64,000 bases of DNA from Heliobacterium mobile (GTDB taxonomy: Bacteria; Bacillota; Desulfitobacteriia; Heliobacteriales; Heliobacteriaceae). The notes beneath the pieces are model-generated. The model was not told the DNA's origin, ran no database searches, and saw only the letters and a list, made by a program, of their open reading frames with translations. Of this stretch, positions 46,064 through 54,711 are shown piece after piece. Numbering within the stretch: position 1 is the first letter of the stretch; each line of letters begins with the position of its first letter. The stretch covers positions 62,001 to 126,000 of the forward strand of contig NZ_WNKU01000002.1 in assembly GCF_009720735.1 (NCBI RefSeq). The letters are read 5' to 3'. The translations under genes and the position numbers were made by a program.

Positions 46064-46139
46064 GGCCCGTTGGTCAAGCGGTCTAAGACACCGCCCTTTC
46101 ACGGCGGTTACAGGGGTTCGAATCCCCTACGGGTCACCA
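46064..46139 (+). tRNA. tRNA-Glu (TTC)
   Basis: The acceptor ggcccgt pairs with acgggtc, followed by encoded ACCA. The anticodon arm is ccgcc-ctTTCac-ggcgg. The T arm is aggggttcgaatcccct. It is the first of four closely spaced tRNA genes. Confidence 0.96.
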
Positions 46140-46143
46140 TAAC

Positions 46144-46219
<76 letters not shown>

Positions 46220-46225
46220 TCCTCT

Positions 46226-46310
<85 letters not shown>

Positions 46311-46316
46311 TTTCAT

Positions 46317-46391
46317 TGGGGTGTAGCCAAGCGGTAAGGCAGCGGACTTTGACTCCGCCATTCGTTGGTTCGAATCCAGCCTCCCCAGCCA
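46317..46391 (+). tRNA. tRNA-Gln (TTG)
   Basis: The anticodon arm gcgga-ctTTGac-tccgc gives the Gln anticodon, and the 3' end is encoded GCCA. The acceptor tggggtg pairs with ctcccca except for a T-T mismatch at the sixth pair (46322 with 46382). The T arm gttgg-ttcgaat-ccagc is normal. Confidence 0.94.
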
Positions 46392-46405
46392 TTTCTAAAA
46401 TGTTT

Positions 46406-46433
46406 AACCCGCAAACTATGCTTCGCGGGTTTA
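46406..46433 (+). terminator. hairpin after the tRNA cluster
   Basis: Stem aacccgc / gcgggtt with a 12-base loop is followed by a short T-rich tract, 15 bases after the last tRNA. A stronger terminator follows at 46456. Confidence 0.65.
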
Positions 46434-46455
46434 TTGAAGTATATTTAATCAAAAC

Positions 46456-46499
46456 AAAAAGGAGTTAACCGTTACAAATGTATTGGTTAACTCCTTTTC
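46456..46499. terminator. bidirectional terminator between tRNAs and ccdA
   Basis: A 14-bp stem (aaaaggagttaacc / ggttaactcctttt) with a 14-base loop carries T-runs on both strands. It lies between the tRNA cluster (+) and the 3' end of the ccdA-like gene (-). Confidence 0.85.
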
Positions 46500-46542
46500 T
46501 GTTTTGCTGAAAACCTTTACATATTCCCCTATAAGTATTCCC

Positions 46543-47265
46543 CTAGAAGCTAGGCAAAAAGTCCAGATAACCGCTGATTTGGCCCATCTGATCGGTCAAA
46601 ATGAGAAAACCGATCGCCACCATAACGGCGCCGCTCGCCATAGAGATTTTCGATGAATATTGGACGAACCGTTTCATCCACTTTTCCACTCTAGCCAGCG
46701 ATAAAGCTGTTATCAAGAAAGGAACTGCAAGTCCGGCAGAAAAGGCGCCTAACAAGGCGATGCCTTGCTTCATCGTCTCACCGGTCGCCGCGTAGATGTA
46801 GATGGCAGAAAGAACTGGGCCGACACAAGGAGACCAACCGGCGACGAAGGCCATCCCCAGTAAAAAGGCACCTACTAAACCACCGCTCTTCGGTTTTCCC
46901 CCGAAACGAACTTCTCGATAGAGTCCTGGAATCGGCATGAGGCCTGTAAGATGAAGGCCAAAAACGATGATGATTGACCCCGCCACGATACGAAATGTAT
47001 CTTGATACATAAGCAGTAATTGTCCCACGACCGTCGCCGACGCACCGAGAGCGATGAAAACCGTGGAAAAGCCAAAGACGAAAGCTAAAGCTTTTTGAAA
47101 AGTGCCAACATCAAAAGACGTACCCCCTGACTCATCTGACGGTAACTCGGCCACCCTTGTCCCCGTTAGGTAGGTGATATAGGCTGGTACGAGCGGTAAG
47201 ATGCAGGGAGATAAAAAAGACGCAATGCCAGCCATAAAAGCTACACCGATTGAAACCGAGTCCAT
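46543..47265 (-). CDS. ccdA: CcdA-type thiol-disulfide transmembrane protein
   Basis: This 240-residue membrane protein has six TM helices in the CcdA/DsbD pattern. The two redox cysteines sit in SFLSPCILPLVPAYITYLTG (first helix) and AGWSPCVGPVLSAIY (fourth helix). It passes reducing equivalents from cytoplasmic thioredoxin across the membrane, for cytochrome c maturation or for proteins of the spore envelope. The ATG has a ggggagggg ribosome site. No thioredoxin-like or ResB/ResC genes are adjacent, so its client is not visible; the gene upstream on the same strand is unrelated in sequence. Confidence 0.93.
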   Translation of the reverse strand: MDSVSIGVAFMAGIASFLSPCILPLVPAYITYLTGTRVAELPSDESGGTSFDVGTFQKALAFVFGFSTVFIALGASATVVGQLLLMYQDTFRIVAGSIIIVFGLHLTGLMPIPGLYREVRFGGKPKSGGLVGAFLLGMAFVAGWSPCVGPVLSAIYIYAATGETMKQGIALLGAFSAGLAVPFLITALSLARVEKWMKRFVQYSSKISMASGAVMVAIGFLILTDQMGQISGYLDFLPSF

Positions 47266-47344
47266 GGATACCCCTCCCCCCTATTCTTGTAACAGTTTAC
47301 CGCAGGAGGGCATCCGTTTCAAGCCACGTTGCACTTCTATTCGT

Positions 47345-48082
47345 CTATTCAAGATAATGGCTCGTATAGTGTTCAATCAACCCGTCTTTTTCATCACGAG
47401 CTACGGCGGGTGCCAGCGTCTGGGCTAAGAGCCGTGCATCTTCAAAGCTGGCGCAGGGAATTCCCCCCAATACAAAAGGCCGGTTTACCTGAAACCGCGG
47501 CACTTCCACCCGCAGAGGCTCTGCCGGCAGACGGGTTACCACCGTCAGATAAGGCACTTTGGCCAGTTTGGCATATTTTCGTAATACATGCTGCAGTTTG
47601 CTCTCGAATTGGTCCCCCATCGGACCTAAGAGGAGCGTTTGGTCGTATAAATCTTTCCCTGATTTTTGCCATCTCCGTCCCAATGCCTCAAAGCTTTCAA
47701 AGCCAGCCTTGGTGGCGAAGTTGGCCGATTCAGTGCGTGCCGCATTTGCCAAAAGCTTTAAGTATTCCTTACGAGGACGCTCCATGTCGAGAACGACAAA
47801 AGGCTGTAAGTTCCGGGCCACTGCGCCAGAAGCCAATCGACGATCGTCAGCCAGTTGAAAGGTCATCTTGATGATGATCAAGGACAGGTTGATATCCCGC
47901 AAGATGCGGCGTTCTTCTTCATCATAGAGAAAAGGTTCCTCTGGTCCTGGCGGACGCAGATTCGTCCGTTTAGAAAAACCGCTTTGCGGTGCCGTCATCG
48001 TCTGGGACGTTCTTTGCTCCCCCACATTGGAATTACCCCAACTGTTACCGCGACGTTGAAACAATTTAACCAGCATACCCAT
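47345..48082 (-). CDS. hypothetical protein
   Basis: I do not recognise this 245-residue protein. It has no signal peptide or TM helix. The first 55 residues are polar and probably disordered (QRRGNSWGNSNVGEQRT). The remainder has mixed helices and strands: RRILRDINLSLIIIKMTFQL, VARNLQPFVVLDMERP, and the C-terminal region VPYLTVVTRLPAEPLRVEVP followed by an ASFEDARLLAQTLAPAVAR helix. The start at ATG 48082 has a weak ribosome site (ggggtggg). It lies 79 bases upstream of ccdA on the same strand and diverges from the subtilase gene. Codon use and length argue that it is real. Confidence 0.65.
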   Translation of the reverse strand: MGMLVKLFQRRGNSWGNSNVGEQRTSQTMTAPQSGFSKRTNLRPPGPEEPFLYDEEERRILRDINLSLIIIKMTFQLADDRRLASGAVARNLQPFVVLDMERPRKEYLKLLANAARTESANFATKAGFESFEALGRRWQKSGKDLYDQTLLLGPMGDQFESKLQHVLRKYAKLAKVPYLTVVTRLPAEPLRVEVPRFQVNRPFVLGGIPCASFEDARLLAQTLAPAVARDEKDGLIEHYTSHYLE

Positions 48083-48255
48083 TATGCAAACCCACCCCCG
48101 GCGCCTATTACCATTTTATTCCATATATTCTTGAATCACGCCGGGATTCCTCTATCAATATTTATATAGTTTTGTCGAAATAGACGAAGGAACGTCAAAT
48201 GACTCATCTTCCATATATTGGTTTTAAGTGGCATTTGAATCAAGAAGGTGAGCGA

Positions 48256-49158
48256 ATGAAAACGGTCCATGGCAAAACCCAAATTTTCCCTTATGTTATT
48301 CATCGTATTTATAATCGTGTGCCCGGTCAAGTCATCGATTACGGTGTACAGTTGATCAACGCACCCATTGTATGGAAGGAAACCCGCGGTGAAGGTGTCA
48401 AGGTAGCTGTGTTAGATACAGGTGTCGATATTGCTCATCCAGATTTAGCCCCCAACATCAAAGGCGGTTATAATTTTTTGGACCGCAACGATAATTACGC
48501 CGACAACCACGGTCATGGCACCCACGTCACCGGGATTATTGCCGGAACGGACAATGGTGTTGGCGTCGTCGGCGTGGCACCCCGCACAGACATTTACGCG
48601 CTAAAAGTGCTCGACGAAAATGGTGAAGGCAGCGAAAGCCATGTGATTGAAGCGATCGATTGGGCTGTCGATAACCGAGTGCAAGTATTAAATCTCTCCT
48701 TTGGCAGTCAGAAGCCGAATGGAAAGCTGCGGAGCGTTATTGAAAAAGCAACCCAGGCAGGTATAGTTTTTGTTGCCGCTGCCGGAAATGACGCGACAAA
48801 AACAGTATCCCTCGATTCGATCGACTACCCGGCGCGCTGGTCTGATTTAGTGATCACCGTAGCCGCCGTAGATCGCAACATCAAACGGGCACCTTTCTCT
48901 AGTCAAGGACCGGAGCTATACCTCGCGGCTCCAGGTGTAGACATTCTCAGTACCTACCCGAGGAACCGTTACGTCCGCCTCTCCGGCACCAGTATGGCAG
49001 CACCACACATCAGCGGTGCCGTTGCACTGATCCTAGCGGCAGCGCGGAAAAAGTCCATACCTAACGTCAAACCGAGCGATGTTCGAAAAGTTCTCGTCAA
49101 AAATGCCATCCAGTTAGGTGACCATAACGACTACGGCTACGGGTTCTTTCGTTTTTAA
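48256..49158 (+). CDS. subtilisin-like serine protease (S8), intracellular type
   Basis: This serine protease has 300 residues. The catalytic triad is present: Asp in VAVLDTGVDIAHPD, His in NHGHGTHVTGIIAG and Ser in LSGTSMAAPHISGAV. The oxyanion Asn is in VFVAAAGNDATK. The protein starts directly with a short amphipathic N-terminus (MKTVHGKTQIFPYVI) and has no signal peptide or long propeptide, which matches intracellular subtilisins (ISP). ATG 48256 with gaaggtgag is preferred over the ATG at 48199, which has no ribosome site. A terminator follows. Intracellular subtilisins are often made in stationary phase or sporulation; regulation is not evident here. Confidence 0.93.
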   Translation: MKTVHGKTQIFPYVIHRIYNRVPGQVIDYGVQLINAPIVWKETRGEGVKVAVLDTGVDIAHPDLAPNIKGGYNFLDRNDNYADNHGHGTHVTGIIAGTDNGVGVVGVAPRTDIYALKVLDENGEGSESHVIEAIDWAVDNRVQVLNLSFGSQKPNGKLRSVIEKATQAGIVFVAAAGNDATKTVSLDSIDYPARWSDLVITVAAVDRNIKRAPFSSQGPELYLAAPGVDILSTYPRNRYVRLSGTSMAAPHISGAVALILAAARKKSIPNVKPSDVRKVLVKNAIQLGDHNDYGYGFFRF

Positions 49159-49197
49159 GTTCCCAACGCTCTGATTGCCCTGCTAACTGAGAGAATG

Positions 49198-49233
49198 AAA
49201 AAAAGACGCTGCTATCAAACAGCGTCTTTTTAT
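49198..49233. terminator. bidirectional intrinsic terminator
   Basis: Stem aaaaagacgctg / cagcgtcttttt with an eight-base loop lies between the convergent subtilase and corA genes and works on either strand. Confidence 0.88.
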
Positions 49234-49251
49234 TACAACCGATCAGAAAGC

Positions 49252-50223
49252 TCATACCCATTTCTTCCGTTTGAACCAGTAGATCATCGCCACAGAAAGA
49301 AATAACATGCTGACCCATATGAGATAGAACATAAACTTATCTTCTTGAAAAGGAATCGGCACATTCATACCAAAGGCACCGGTGATCACCGTCAACGGCA
49401 TAAAAATGGTCGACATGATCGTCAAAACCCGCATGATTTCGTTCGTTTTGTTCGAGATGATAGAAAAGTACGTGTCCATAGCACTGTTCACCAAGTCCCG
49501 ATAGGTGTCAATGGTGTCAGTAATCCGCTCCATGTGGTCGACCAAGTCAAGATAATAGGGCCGATTATCTTCGCGAACTTCAAAAGAATAGCGTCCGTTA
49601 ATATTCGAGAAAATCCGTTTTTGCGGTAAAATCGCCTTGCGTAAAAGCAGCAACGTTCGTTTTAAAGCTAAAATTTCGTCCGTTGTTTCCCGCGCCGGGT
49701 TGATATATAACTCATCTTCCAGTTCGTCAATACGAACGCCTAAGCGATCGACAATAGGGAAATATTCATCAATGATACCGTCTACAATAGCATAGAGAAG
49801 GTAATCGGGACCTCTGTTCATAAACTTAGGTCCTCTGAGGCAGTGGTAAGCTACCCGCCCTACCGCCGGAAGGGCATTTCGGTGAAGGGTGACGATGTAG
49901 TTCTCCCCTAAAAATACGTGGAGATCAAATAGTGTCAGTTCATCGTCGCTCTCTTCATCATAACGCAAGGCATGAAAGACAAAGAAGTAATACCGATCAT
50001 ACCGGTCTACCTTCGGACGGGGACTGCCATGCAGTACGTCCTCAATGGCCAAGGGGTGAAAGTCGAAGACTTGTCCGATATAATTAACCTCTTTGGCGTT
50101 GTAATCGTAAAGATCAATCCAAAGCAAATTATCGGGATGTGACAGCCATTGATTAGTCTGTCCCAGTTCGATATCATGAAGTACTTGATCCGCTTGGGCA
50201 TTGTACAAGTACGTCTTGATCAA
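49252..50223 (-). CDS. corA: CorA-type magnesium transporter
   Basis: This 323-residue Mg2+ (or Co2+) channel has the cytoplasmic funnel domain (about 1-260) and two C-terminal TM helices. The signature GMN is in the pore-end segment VITGAFGMNVPIPF, and the C-terminus ends in the basic WFKRKKW. The start is TTG 50223 behind an aagggaggg ribosome site. Its 360-base leader contains an M-box riboswitch and terminator, so expression should be turned off when cytoplasmic Mg2+ is high. This is a direct link between leader and function, and strengthens the assignment to Mg2+ rather than another metal. Confidence 0.95.
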   Translation of the reverse strand: MIKTYLYNAQADQVLHDIELGQTNQWLSHPDNLLWIDLYDYNAKEVNYIGQVFDFHPLAIEDVLHGSPRPKVDRYDRYYFFVFHALRYDEESDDELTLFDLHVFLGENYIVTLHRNALPAVGRVAYHCLRGPKFMNRGPDYLLYAIVDGIIDEYFPIVDRLGVRIDELEDELYINPARETTDEILALKRTLLLLRKAILPQKRIFSNINGRYSFEVREDNRPYYLDLVDHMERITDTIDTYRDLVNSAMDTYFSIISNKTNEIMRVLTIMSTIFMPLTVITGAFGMNVPIPFQEDKFMFYLIWVSMLFLSVAMIYWFKRKKWV

Positions 50224-50379
50224 CCGTTAGCCCTCCCTTAGGGGCTCCGCCGACTCCATTGCAGGGCGTTCCGCGGTAACCCGCACATTTTGTTGTCTTT
50301 TTTCTGCATCTGTCTACCAGGTAAACTGTCCACGGAATCACCACCTCCTCGTTGTCAAGCAGTAAAAAGGCTGAACGGA

Positions 50380-50408
50380 AAAAGCTTCCCCGAAAAAGGG
50401 AAGCTTAT
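50380..50408 (-). terminator. riboswitch-controlled terminator in the corA leader
   Basis: On the - strand the stem aagcttcc / ggaagctt has the loop tttttcgg and is followed by five T residues. It lies 24 bases after the M-box aptamer and about 155 bases before the corA start, the right place for the expression platform. Confidence 0.82.
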
Positions 50409-50431
50409 ACGCAGAATAATCCTAATGAACT

Positions 50432-50583
50432 CCCCTTCGTCCAGTTTTAGCACTGTACAGCTTAGAGCCATGCTCAGCTACATTAAGCTAGACCTTAATT
50501 CGGTACAAGCCTGTTCAACCCATCGGCGTCTCTCGACATTTCTGGGCAGTAGCCTATGTCTGTACAGGAGCCTCACCTAACGA
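50432..50583 (-). promoter_or_regulatory. M-box (ykoK leader) magnesium riboswitch
   Basis: On the - strand this region starts cgttaggtgaggctcctg and continues with the conserved segments acagacataggctactgccc, agaaatgtcgagagacgcc, aatgtagctgagcatggct and gtacagtgctaaaactggacg. These match the M-box aptamer consensus segment by segment. Bound Mg2+ folds the aptamer and lets the downstream terminator form, so the transporter gene is off when Mg2+ is plentiful. The target here is a corA-type gene; many Bacillus M-boxes precede mgtE. Confidence 0.94.
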
Positions 50584-50671
50584 GAACTCCTTTATGCGAT
50601 TATTGACATGATCCTCATTTAATTTACTCCTTACCGAAAGACCTGTCAACCCTGCAATTCCTAGTTCCGAC

Positions 50672-50700
50672 AAAAAAGCAAGAGCAGCGAAGGCTGCTCT
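50672..50700 (-). terminator. intrinsic terminator after the DUF2197-like gene
   Basis: Read on the - strand, stem gagcagc / gctgctc is followed by ttgctttttt. Its 5' arm begins at the stop codon of the small gene, so the terminator and the stop are adjacent. Confidence 0.78.
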
Positions 50701-50870
50701 CACATCGGTTTAGGGACTTTTTGGTTTTCATTGGCTTCATAGTTTACTTTGGCGGTACAACGTAAACAGATATAAGCGGAGATTTTCGTTTTGCCCTCAA
50801 AATCGGTCCATTTCGGGTGATCTGGTCCGATGACTTCTTTTCTTCCGCAAAGCATGCAGCGAGCCTCCAC
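50700..50870 (-). CDS. small zinc-ribbon protein, YlaI/DUF2197-like
   Basis: This 56-residue gene lies in the gap between the corA leader and gap, and is too short for routine ORF calls. GTG 50870 is preceded by ggggggata. The protein starts MEARCMLCGRKEVIG and has a second cysteine pair in YICLRCTAKVNYEA, giving a CxxC-x(n)-CxxC zinc ribbon. This layout resembles the small YlaI/DUF2197 proteins of Firmicutes, whose function is unknown. It lies 27 bases downstream of gap's stop on the same strand and ends at a terminator, so it is probably co-transcribed with gap. Confidence 0.78.
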   Translation of the reverse strand: MEARCMLCGRKEVIGPDHPKWTDFEGKTKISAYICLRCTAKVNYEANENQKVPKPM

Positions 50871-50897
50871 AATATCCCCCCTGCCTTTTGATCTAAA

Positions 50898-51905
50898 TTA
50901 TAGCAAACTTCCCACTTTCGCGGCTAGATCAAGTACACGGCAGGAGTAGCCCCATTCATTATCATACCAAGCGACTACTTTGGCCATTTTTCCGCTCTTG
51001 GTTCCCATCGTGGACATGGCATCGACGATCGAGGAGAAATGACTTCCGTTAAAATCACTCGACACAAGCGGATCGTCACAAACGGCCAGAATACCCTTTA
51101 GTTCCCCTGCGGCAGCGTTCCGGAGCGCCCCATTGATCTCTTCTTTGCTGGCGTTACGTTCTAAATTGACGACCAAATCGACGACAGATACGTTAGGAAC
51201 GGGAACGCGCAGGGAGAAGCCGTTCAATTTCCCTTCTAGTTCCGGAAGCACTAACGATACGGCTTTCGCAGCACCGGTCGTCGTCGGAATGATAGATAGA
51301 TCCAAGGCACGAGCTCGCCGTAAATCCTTATGTACATCGTCGAGAATGCGTTGGTCGTTGGTAAAGGCGTGGACGGTTGTCATCAGCCCTTCCACAATGC
51401 CGAACTCTTTATTGATCACTTTCGCCACCGGAGCTAAACAGTTAGTGGTACAAGATGCGTTGGATAGGATATGGTGTTTGGCTGGATCGTAAATATGATC
51501 GTTGACCCCCATGACGATGGTAGCATCTTCATCTTTGGCTGGTGCCGTGATGATAACCTTTTTAGCACCGCCTTCGAGGTGTTTCGCCGCCCCATCGCGC
51601 TTGTTGAATTTTCCGGTCGATTCGATGACAATATCAACACCAAGCTCACCCCAGGGAAGCTGGGCAGGATCGCGATTAGAAACGATAGGTATTTCTTGGC
51701 CATTTACAATCAGGCACTTATCTCCCGGCTGCACATCGGCATCAAAAACGCCATGAACGGAGTCGTATTTGAGTAAATAGGCTACAGTTTCTGGATCAGA
51801 AGTTACATTGACAGCTGCAATTTTCACGTCATCACGATTTACGGCCGCACGAAATACGTTCCGCCCGATACGACCAAAACCGTTAATCCCCAGTGTTACG
51901 GACAA
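50898..51905 (-). CDS. gap: glyceraldehyde-3-phosphate dehydrogenase
   Basis: This 335-residue enzyme oxidises glyceraldehyde-3-phosphate with NAD(P) and phosphate in glycolysis or gluconeogenesis. The Rossmann start is [12 protein letters not shown], the active Cys lies in [16 protein letters not shown], and the C-terminus holds [18 protein letters not shown]. The substrate-binding region [16 protein letters not shown] is intact. The start is TTG 51905, ten bases after aaggagg. No pgk or tpi genes are adjacent; the small zinc-ribbon gene follows it. There is nothing unusual in the protein. Confidence 0.97.
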   Translation of the reverse strand: MSVTLGINGFGRIGRNVFRAAVNRDDVKIAAVNVTSDPETVAYLLKYDSVHGVFDADVQPGDKCLIVNGQEIPIVSNRDPAQLPWGELGVDIVIESTGKFNKRDGAAKHLEGGAKKVIITAPAKDEDATIVMGVNDHIYDPAKHHILSNASCTTNCLAPVAKVINKEFGIVEGLMTTVHAFTNDQRILDDVHKDLRRARALDLSIIPTTTGAAKAVSLVLPELEGKLNGFSLRVPVPNVSVVDLVVNLERNASKEEINGALRNAAAGELKGILAVCDDPLVSSDFNGSHFSSIVDAMSTMGTKSGKMAKVVAWYDNEWGYSCRVLDLAAKVGSLL

Positions 51906-52079
51906 CGGGTATGCGCCTCCTTATGTACCAAATCTGGATACTAATTCTACTCATTTGGCAAATTTCCTGCCTAATTACGAAGAAATTAGGCAAATAGTAT
52001 GGCATATTTATTTTTGTGGTCATTCTATTCAACCAACTTTTGATTATTCCCTTTAACGAGGTAATGTCATGAAAATTAA

Positions 52080-52113
52080 AAACAAAAACCTGTCCGGGAT
52101 AGACCCAAACAGG
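52080..52113 (-). terminator. terminator after the amidoligase/ATP-grasp cluster
   Basis: Read on the - strand, cctgtttggg pairs with cccggacagg (two G-U-type steps) and is followed by tttttgttttt. It begins three bases beyond the stop of the last gene of the cluster. Confidence 0.78.
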
Positions 52114-52115
52114 AG

Positions 52116-53603
52116 TCAGCGCATGACGTTGCCAGTGATCCATGAAAAGTTATGTCGAGGTCGCGGTACATAGCGGTATCGCTGCAAGCCGACGGGCAAT
52201 CTCCAAGTCTCTCGAAGGTCTACTTCTTCACGCATTCCTTGACCCTTTTCATAGAGGGACCAAAAGGTTTGGGTCAGTTTTTTGGTCTCTTCGCTAGGTT
52301 CTACCGCGTTTAGTTCCAATAGGGCTGTTTTTAGCAGTGGCAGAAGCTCCTCTACTCTTCCTTTATAAAAAGCTTCTTGAACTTCGAACTGATAAAAGTC
52401 CCAGTGGCATAAATATTTATAGCATCTCCCTACGAGCGAAGCGAGAGATAATGCAACCCAAGCCAGTTCGGGAGAAGTGAGCCAAGAACTAGGGGTACGA
52501 TATTCAAAGCCATGAGGCTTAAGGCGGTAATCTCCCAGTGAACCGTAAAACTGTCTTCTCCGAGCAGCCGTCTCCCCATTTTCCAAAAATAACAGAGGCA
52601 TCGCCAGATATTGATCCAATGCTCGGATCAACTGGCTATTTGGCCGCAATCCACCGAAGTGGATATGACCTCCGATCGGGTAACCTGGATAAGGTTCTGA
52701 GCCGGCGTACCAAGCTACATTTGAATAGGGACAGAGACGGTTCGCTTCGTGTAAGGCACTTCGGAGTTGCTTCATCGCGTCGGTGACAGTTTTGGCCGGC
52801 TCGGGACGGACCTCTGCGAGGGGGAGATCATCGGAAGCGCCAAAGGCTCGCCGGTTATCACAACCAATGACCCCTGTGCGAGGAAAGAATCGGGAAGCTG
52901 GCACCATCCGCTGGCCCGGGGTAAGAAAAAGCATAAATTCTGGGTCTGATCCAAGGGAAAAGACCGCTTCTCGCTTCCATTCCTCCATTGAGTTGACAAT
53001 AGCATCTGCATACAACTGTGCTAGACGCTTGTGTACCGTCGGCGATCTCTCTATACCGAGAAGAATCGGCCCTCGAGATCGATTGATGCCTAAATGAACC
53101 TTTCCGAAGTCCAAACCTAAGCAATGAAGTGCCCGCATGGCTATAGCCGCCAATCGCTCTTCTTCCCAAGGAGACAGTTGATCTACCCATTGAAAGGAGG
53201 GAATAAAAGCTTTATTCGAAGTGAGATCCCGTAACTGCTGCGTCAACAGTATCTTTCGCTGTACCCCTACGACTTTAGAATCCCATAAGTATAACAGATA
53301 TTCCTTGGGCCAGACTGATACAGGCCAATCGGTGCCGTCATCTCCCAAAAACGCCTGCAGATGATTGAGGCTTAAGATAGCTTCCATTTGGGATTTGCCG
53401 GTACGCCTTTGTTCCCAAGGAACGTTGAAATAGCGCTCGGCAGCTTCAAGATCGATTTTTTTTCCCTCACCCCATTCGATCCACCAATCGACAGGCTCTT
53501 CCGGGGCACCTCGACCAGCCGAAACATCAATTCCTTTAGCAGAGATCTTCCGGACCAGCTCTGAAACGGTCGACGGGTGGTCATAGTGAATGAATATTTT
53601 CAT
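52116..53603 (-). CDS. putative amidoligase (COOH-NH2 ligase, type 2-like)
   Basis: This 495-residue protein resembles the phiEco32-like COOH.NH2 ligase group, glutamine-synthetase-like enzymes that join a carboxyl to an amine. Seen signatures are FSLGSDPEFMLFL (metal-binding Glu), LPLAEVRPEPA, YPIGGHIHFGGLRP (the catalytic His-rich turn) and the C-terminal GFEYRTPSSWLTSPE. The N-terminal 180 residues are a separate domain I do not recognise. It has a good ribosome site (aaaggggg) and overlaps the ATP-grasp gene upstream by 23 bases. It is the fourth gene of a cluster of four ligase-like genes. The acceptor substrate is unknown; a spore-surface peptide or polymer is a reasonable inference from the YheC/D neighbours. 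Confidence 0.8.
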   Translation of the reverse strand: MKIFIHYDHPSTVSELVRKISAKGIDVSAGRGAPEEPVDWWIEWGEGKKIDLEAAERYFNVPWEQRRTGKSQMEAILSLNHLQAFLGDDGTDWPVSVWPKEYLLYLWDSKVVGVQRKILLTQQLRDLTSNKAFIPSFQWVDQLSPWEEERLAAIAMRALHCLGLDFGKVHLGINRSRGPILLGIERSPTVHKRLAQLYADAIVNSMEEWKREAVFSLGSDPEFMLFLTPGQRMVPASRFFPRTGVIGCDNRRAFGASDDLPLAEVRPEPAKTVTDAMKQLRSALHEANRLCPYSNVAWYAGSEPYPGYPIGGHIHFGGLRPNSQLIRALDQYLAMPLLFLENGETAARRRQFYGSLGDYRLKPHGFEYRTPSSWLTSPELAWVALSLASLVGRCYKYLCHWDFYQFEVQEAFYKGRVEELLPLLKTALLELNAVEPSEETKKLTQTFWSLYEKGQGMREEVDLRETWRLPVGLQRYRYVPRPRHNFSWITGNVMR

Positions 53604-54690
53604 CTTTCATCCCCCTTTGCACCCATAAATGCCGCAAATAGGCTGCTAACAGATCGTAGCTTTTCCGCTGGATGTGAGGCTCATCAAACCGTCCCGGCTT
53701 AGAATTAATCTCCAGAATCCATAACTTTTTCTCCTTGCTTTGCCACCCAACATCGAGAGTTAAGATGCCAAAGGTCCCACCGTGTCTTTCTTCCAATACC
53801 TTTGCTGCTGAAACAGACATCTGGGAGATTTCCTTTACAAATGGTTTCCATTTGTGCGGACCAAAGCGCCTGTTGAACATCTTCTCGGGAAATACGATTT
53901 GCCCCCCGTTCGGACGGTGAGTGACCACCTGTCCTCGACCAGCTAAACGTATCCCCGTGTTTACAAAGGTCCATTCTCCCGCTTCGTTTTTTTGCACGAG
54001 TACTCGAAAATCATAGGGTCGATTCCGGTAGCGGTCCAGAAGTATACCCTGTTGAGCCAGGTACTTTTTCCGTCGGAAGAGTTTCTCCATCCATAAGCAC
54101 AAGGTGCGGTCATCTTGAAAAGAAAAGTTTATCGGTCTTTTGTTCCGGATTCCTATTACCTGCCACCGGCCGTTTCCCTTATGCAACCGGTAAATGCCTT
54201 TTCCGGCACAGCTGTTAAGTGGCTTGAGGTAGATCGTTTTCCACTGAGGAACCGTTTCCGCCACTTGCTCCGGCGATGGTTGCAATAGGGTCTCCGGGAG
54301 GTAGCTGCAAACGTCAGAATCGACAAGCGAGTTATAGACCAATTCTTTCGAGAGATAACCTGGGTTAAAGAGAATCTTGCCCTGTTCCTGAAGTGAACGA
54401 AGCGTTTTTTGCACCGTTGGACTTTGTTCTCTCCGACGACTTAAAATACGATTATAAAAGATATCCGGTACCGGTTGCTTTTCCGCATGCCATAGTCGAT
54501 CCGTTCCTTGACGCCAAAAAGAAATCTTTTGTCCCTGGGAAAGATCTTGAATGGATACGGCACCGGCATTGATTCCTCTTTGGCGCAGCGCATTGACGAC
54601 TTCGGCGATGGAATAGGACCACCGGCCGAAGGGGGCTTTCGAAGATTTTGTGCCCCAAGCAATAACCCCAACTCTGGGTCCGAGCAACAT
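53581..54690 (-). CDS. YheC/YheD-type ATP-grasp protein (copy 1)
   Basis: This ATP-grasp protein of about 369 residues belongs to the YheC/D endospore-coat-associated group. It has an N-terminal Rossmann-like part (RVGVIAWGTKSSK), the WKTIYLKPLNSCAGKGIYRL ATP-binding loop, YDFRVLVQKNEAGEW, and the metal-binding end GILTLDVGW...WILEINSKPGRFDEP. ATG 54690 follows aaggggg by seven bases; the TTG further up overlaps that site. In Bacillus the relatives are linked to the spore coat, without a known reaction. The ATP-grasp fold suggests carboxylate-amine or thiol ligation. It is followed directly by the amidoligase gene. Confidence 0.9.
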   Translation of the reverse strand: MLLGPRVGVIAWGTKSSKAPFGRWSYSIAEVVNALRQRGINAGAVSIQDLSQGQKISFWRQGTDRLWHAEKQPVPDIFYNRILSRRREQSPTVQKTLRSLQEQGKILFNPGYLSKELVYNSLVDSDVCSYLPETLLQPSPEQVAETVPQWKTIYLKPLNSCAGKGIYRLHKGNGRWQVIGIRNKRPINFSFQDDRTLCLWMEKLFRRKKYLAQQGILLDRYRNRPYDFRVLVQKNEAGEWTFVNTGIRLAGRGQVVTHRPNGGQIVFPEKMFNRRFGPHKWKPFVKEISQMSVSAAKVLEERHGGTFGILTLDVGWQSKEKKLWILEINSKPGRFDEPHIQRKSYDLLAAYLRHLWVQRGMKDENIHSL

Positions 54691-54711
54691 CGTTGCCCCC
54701 TTTGAATTCAA

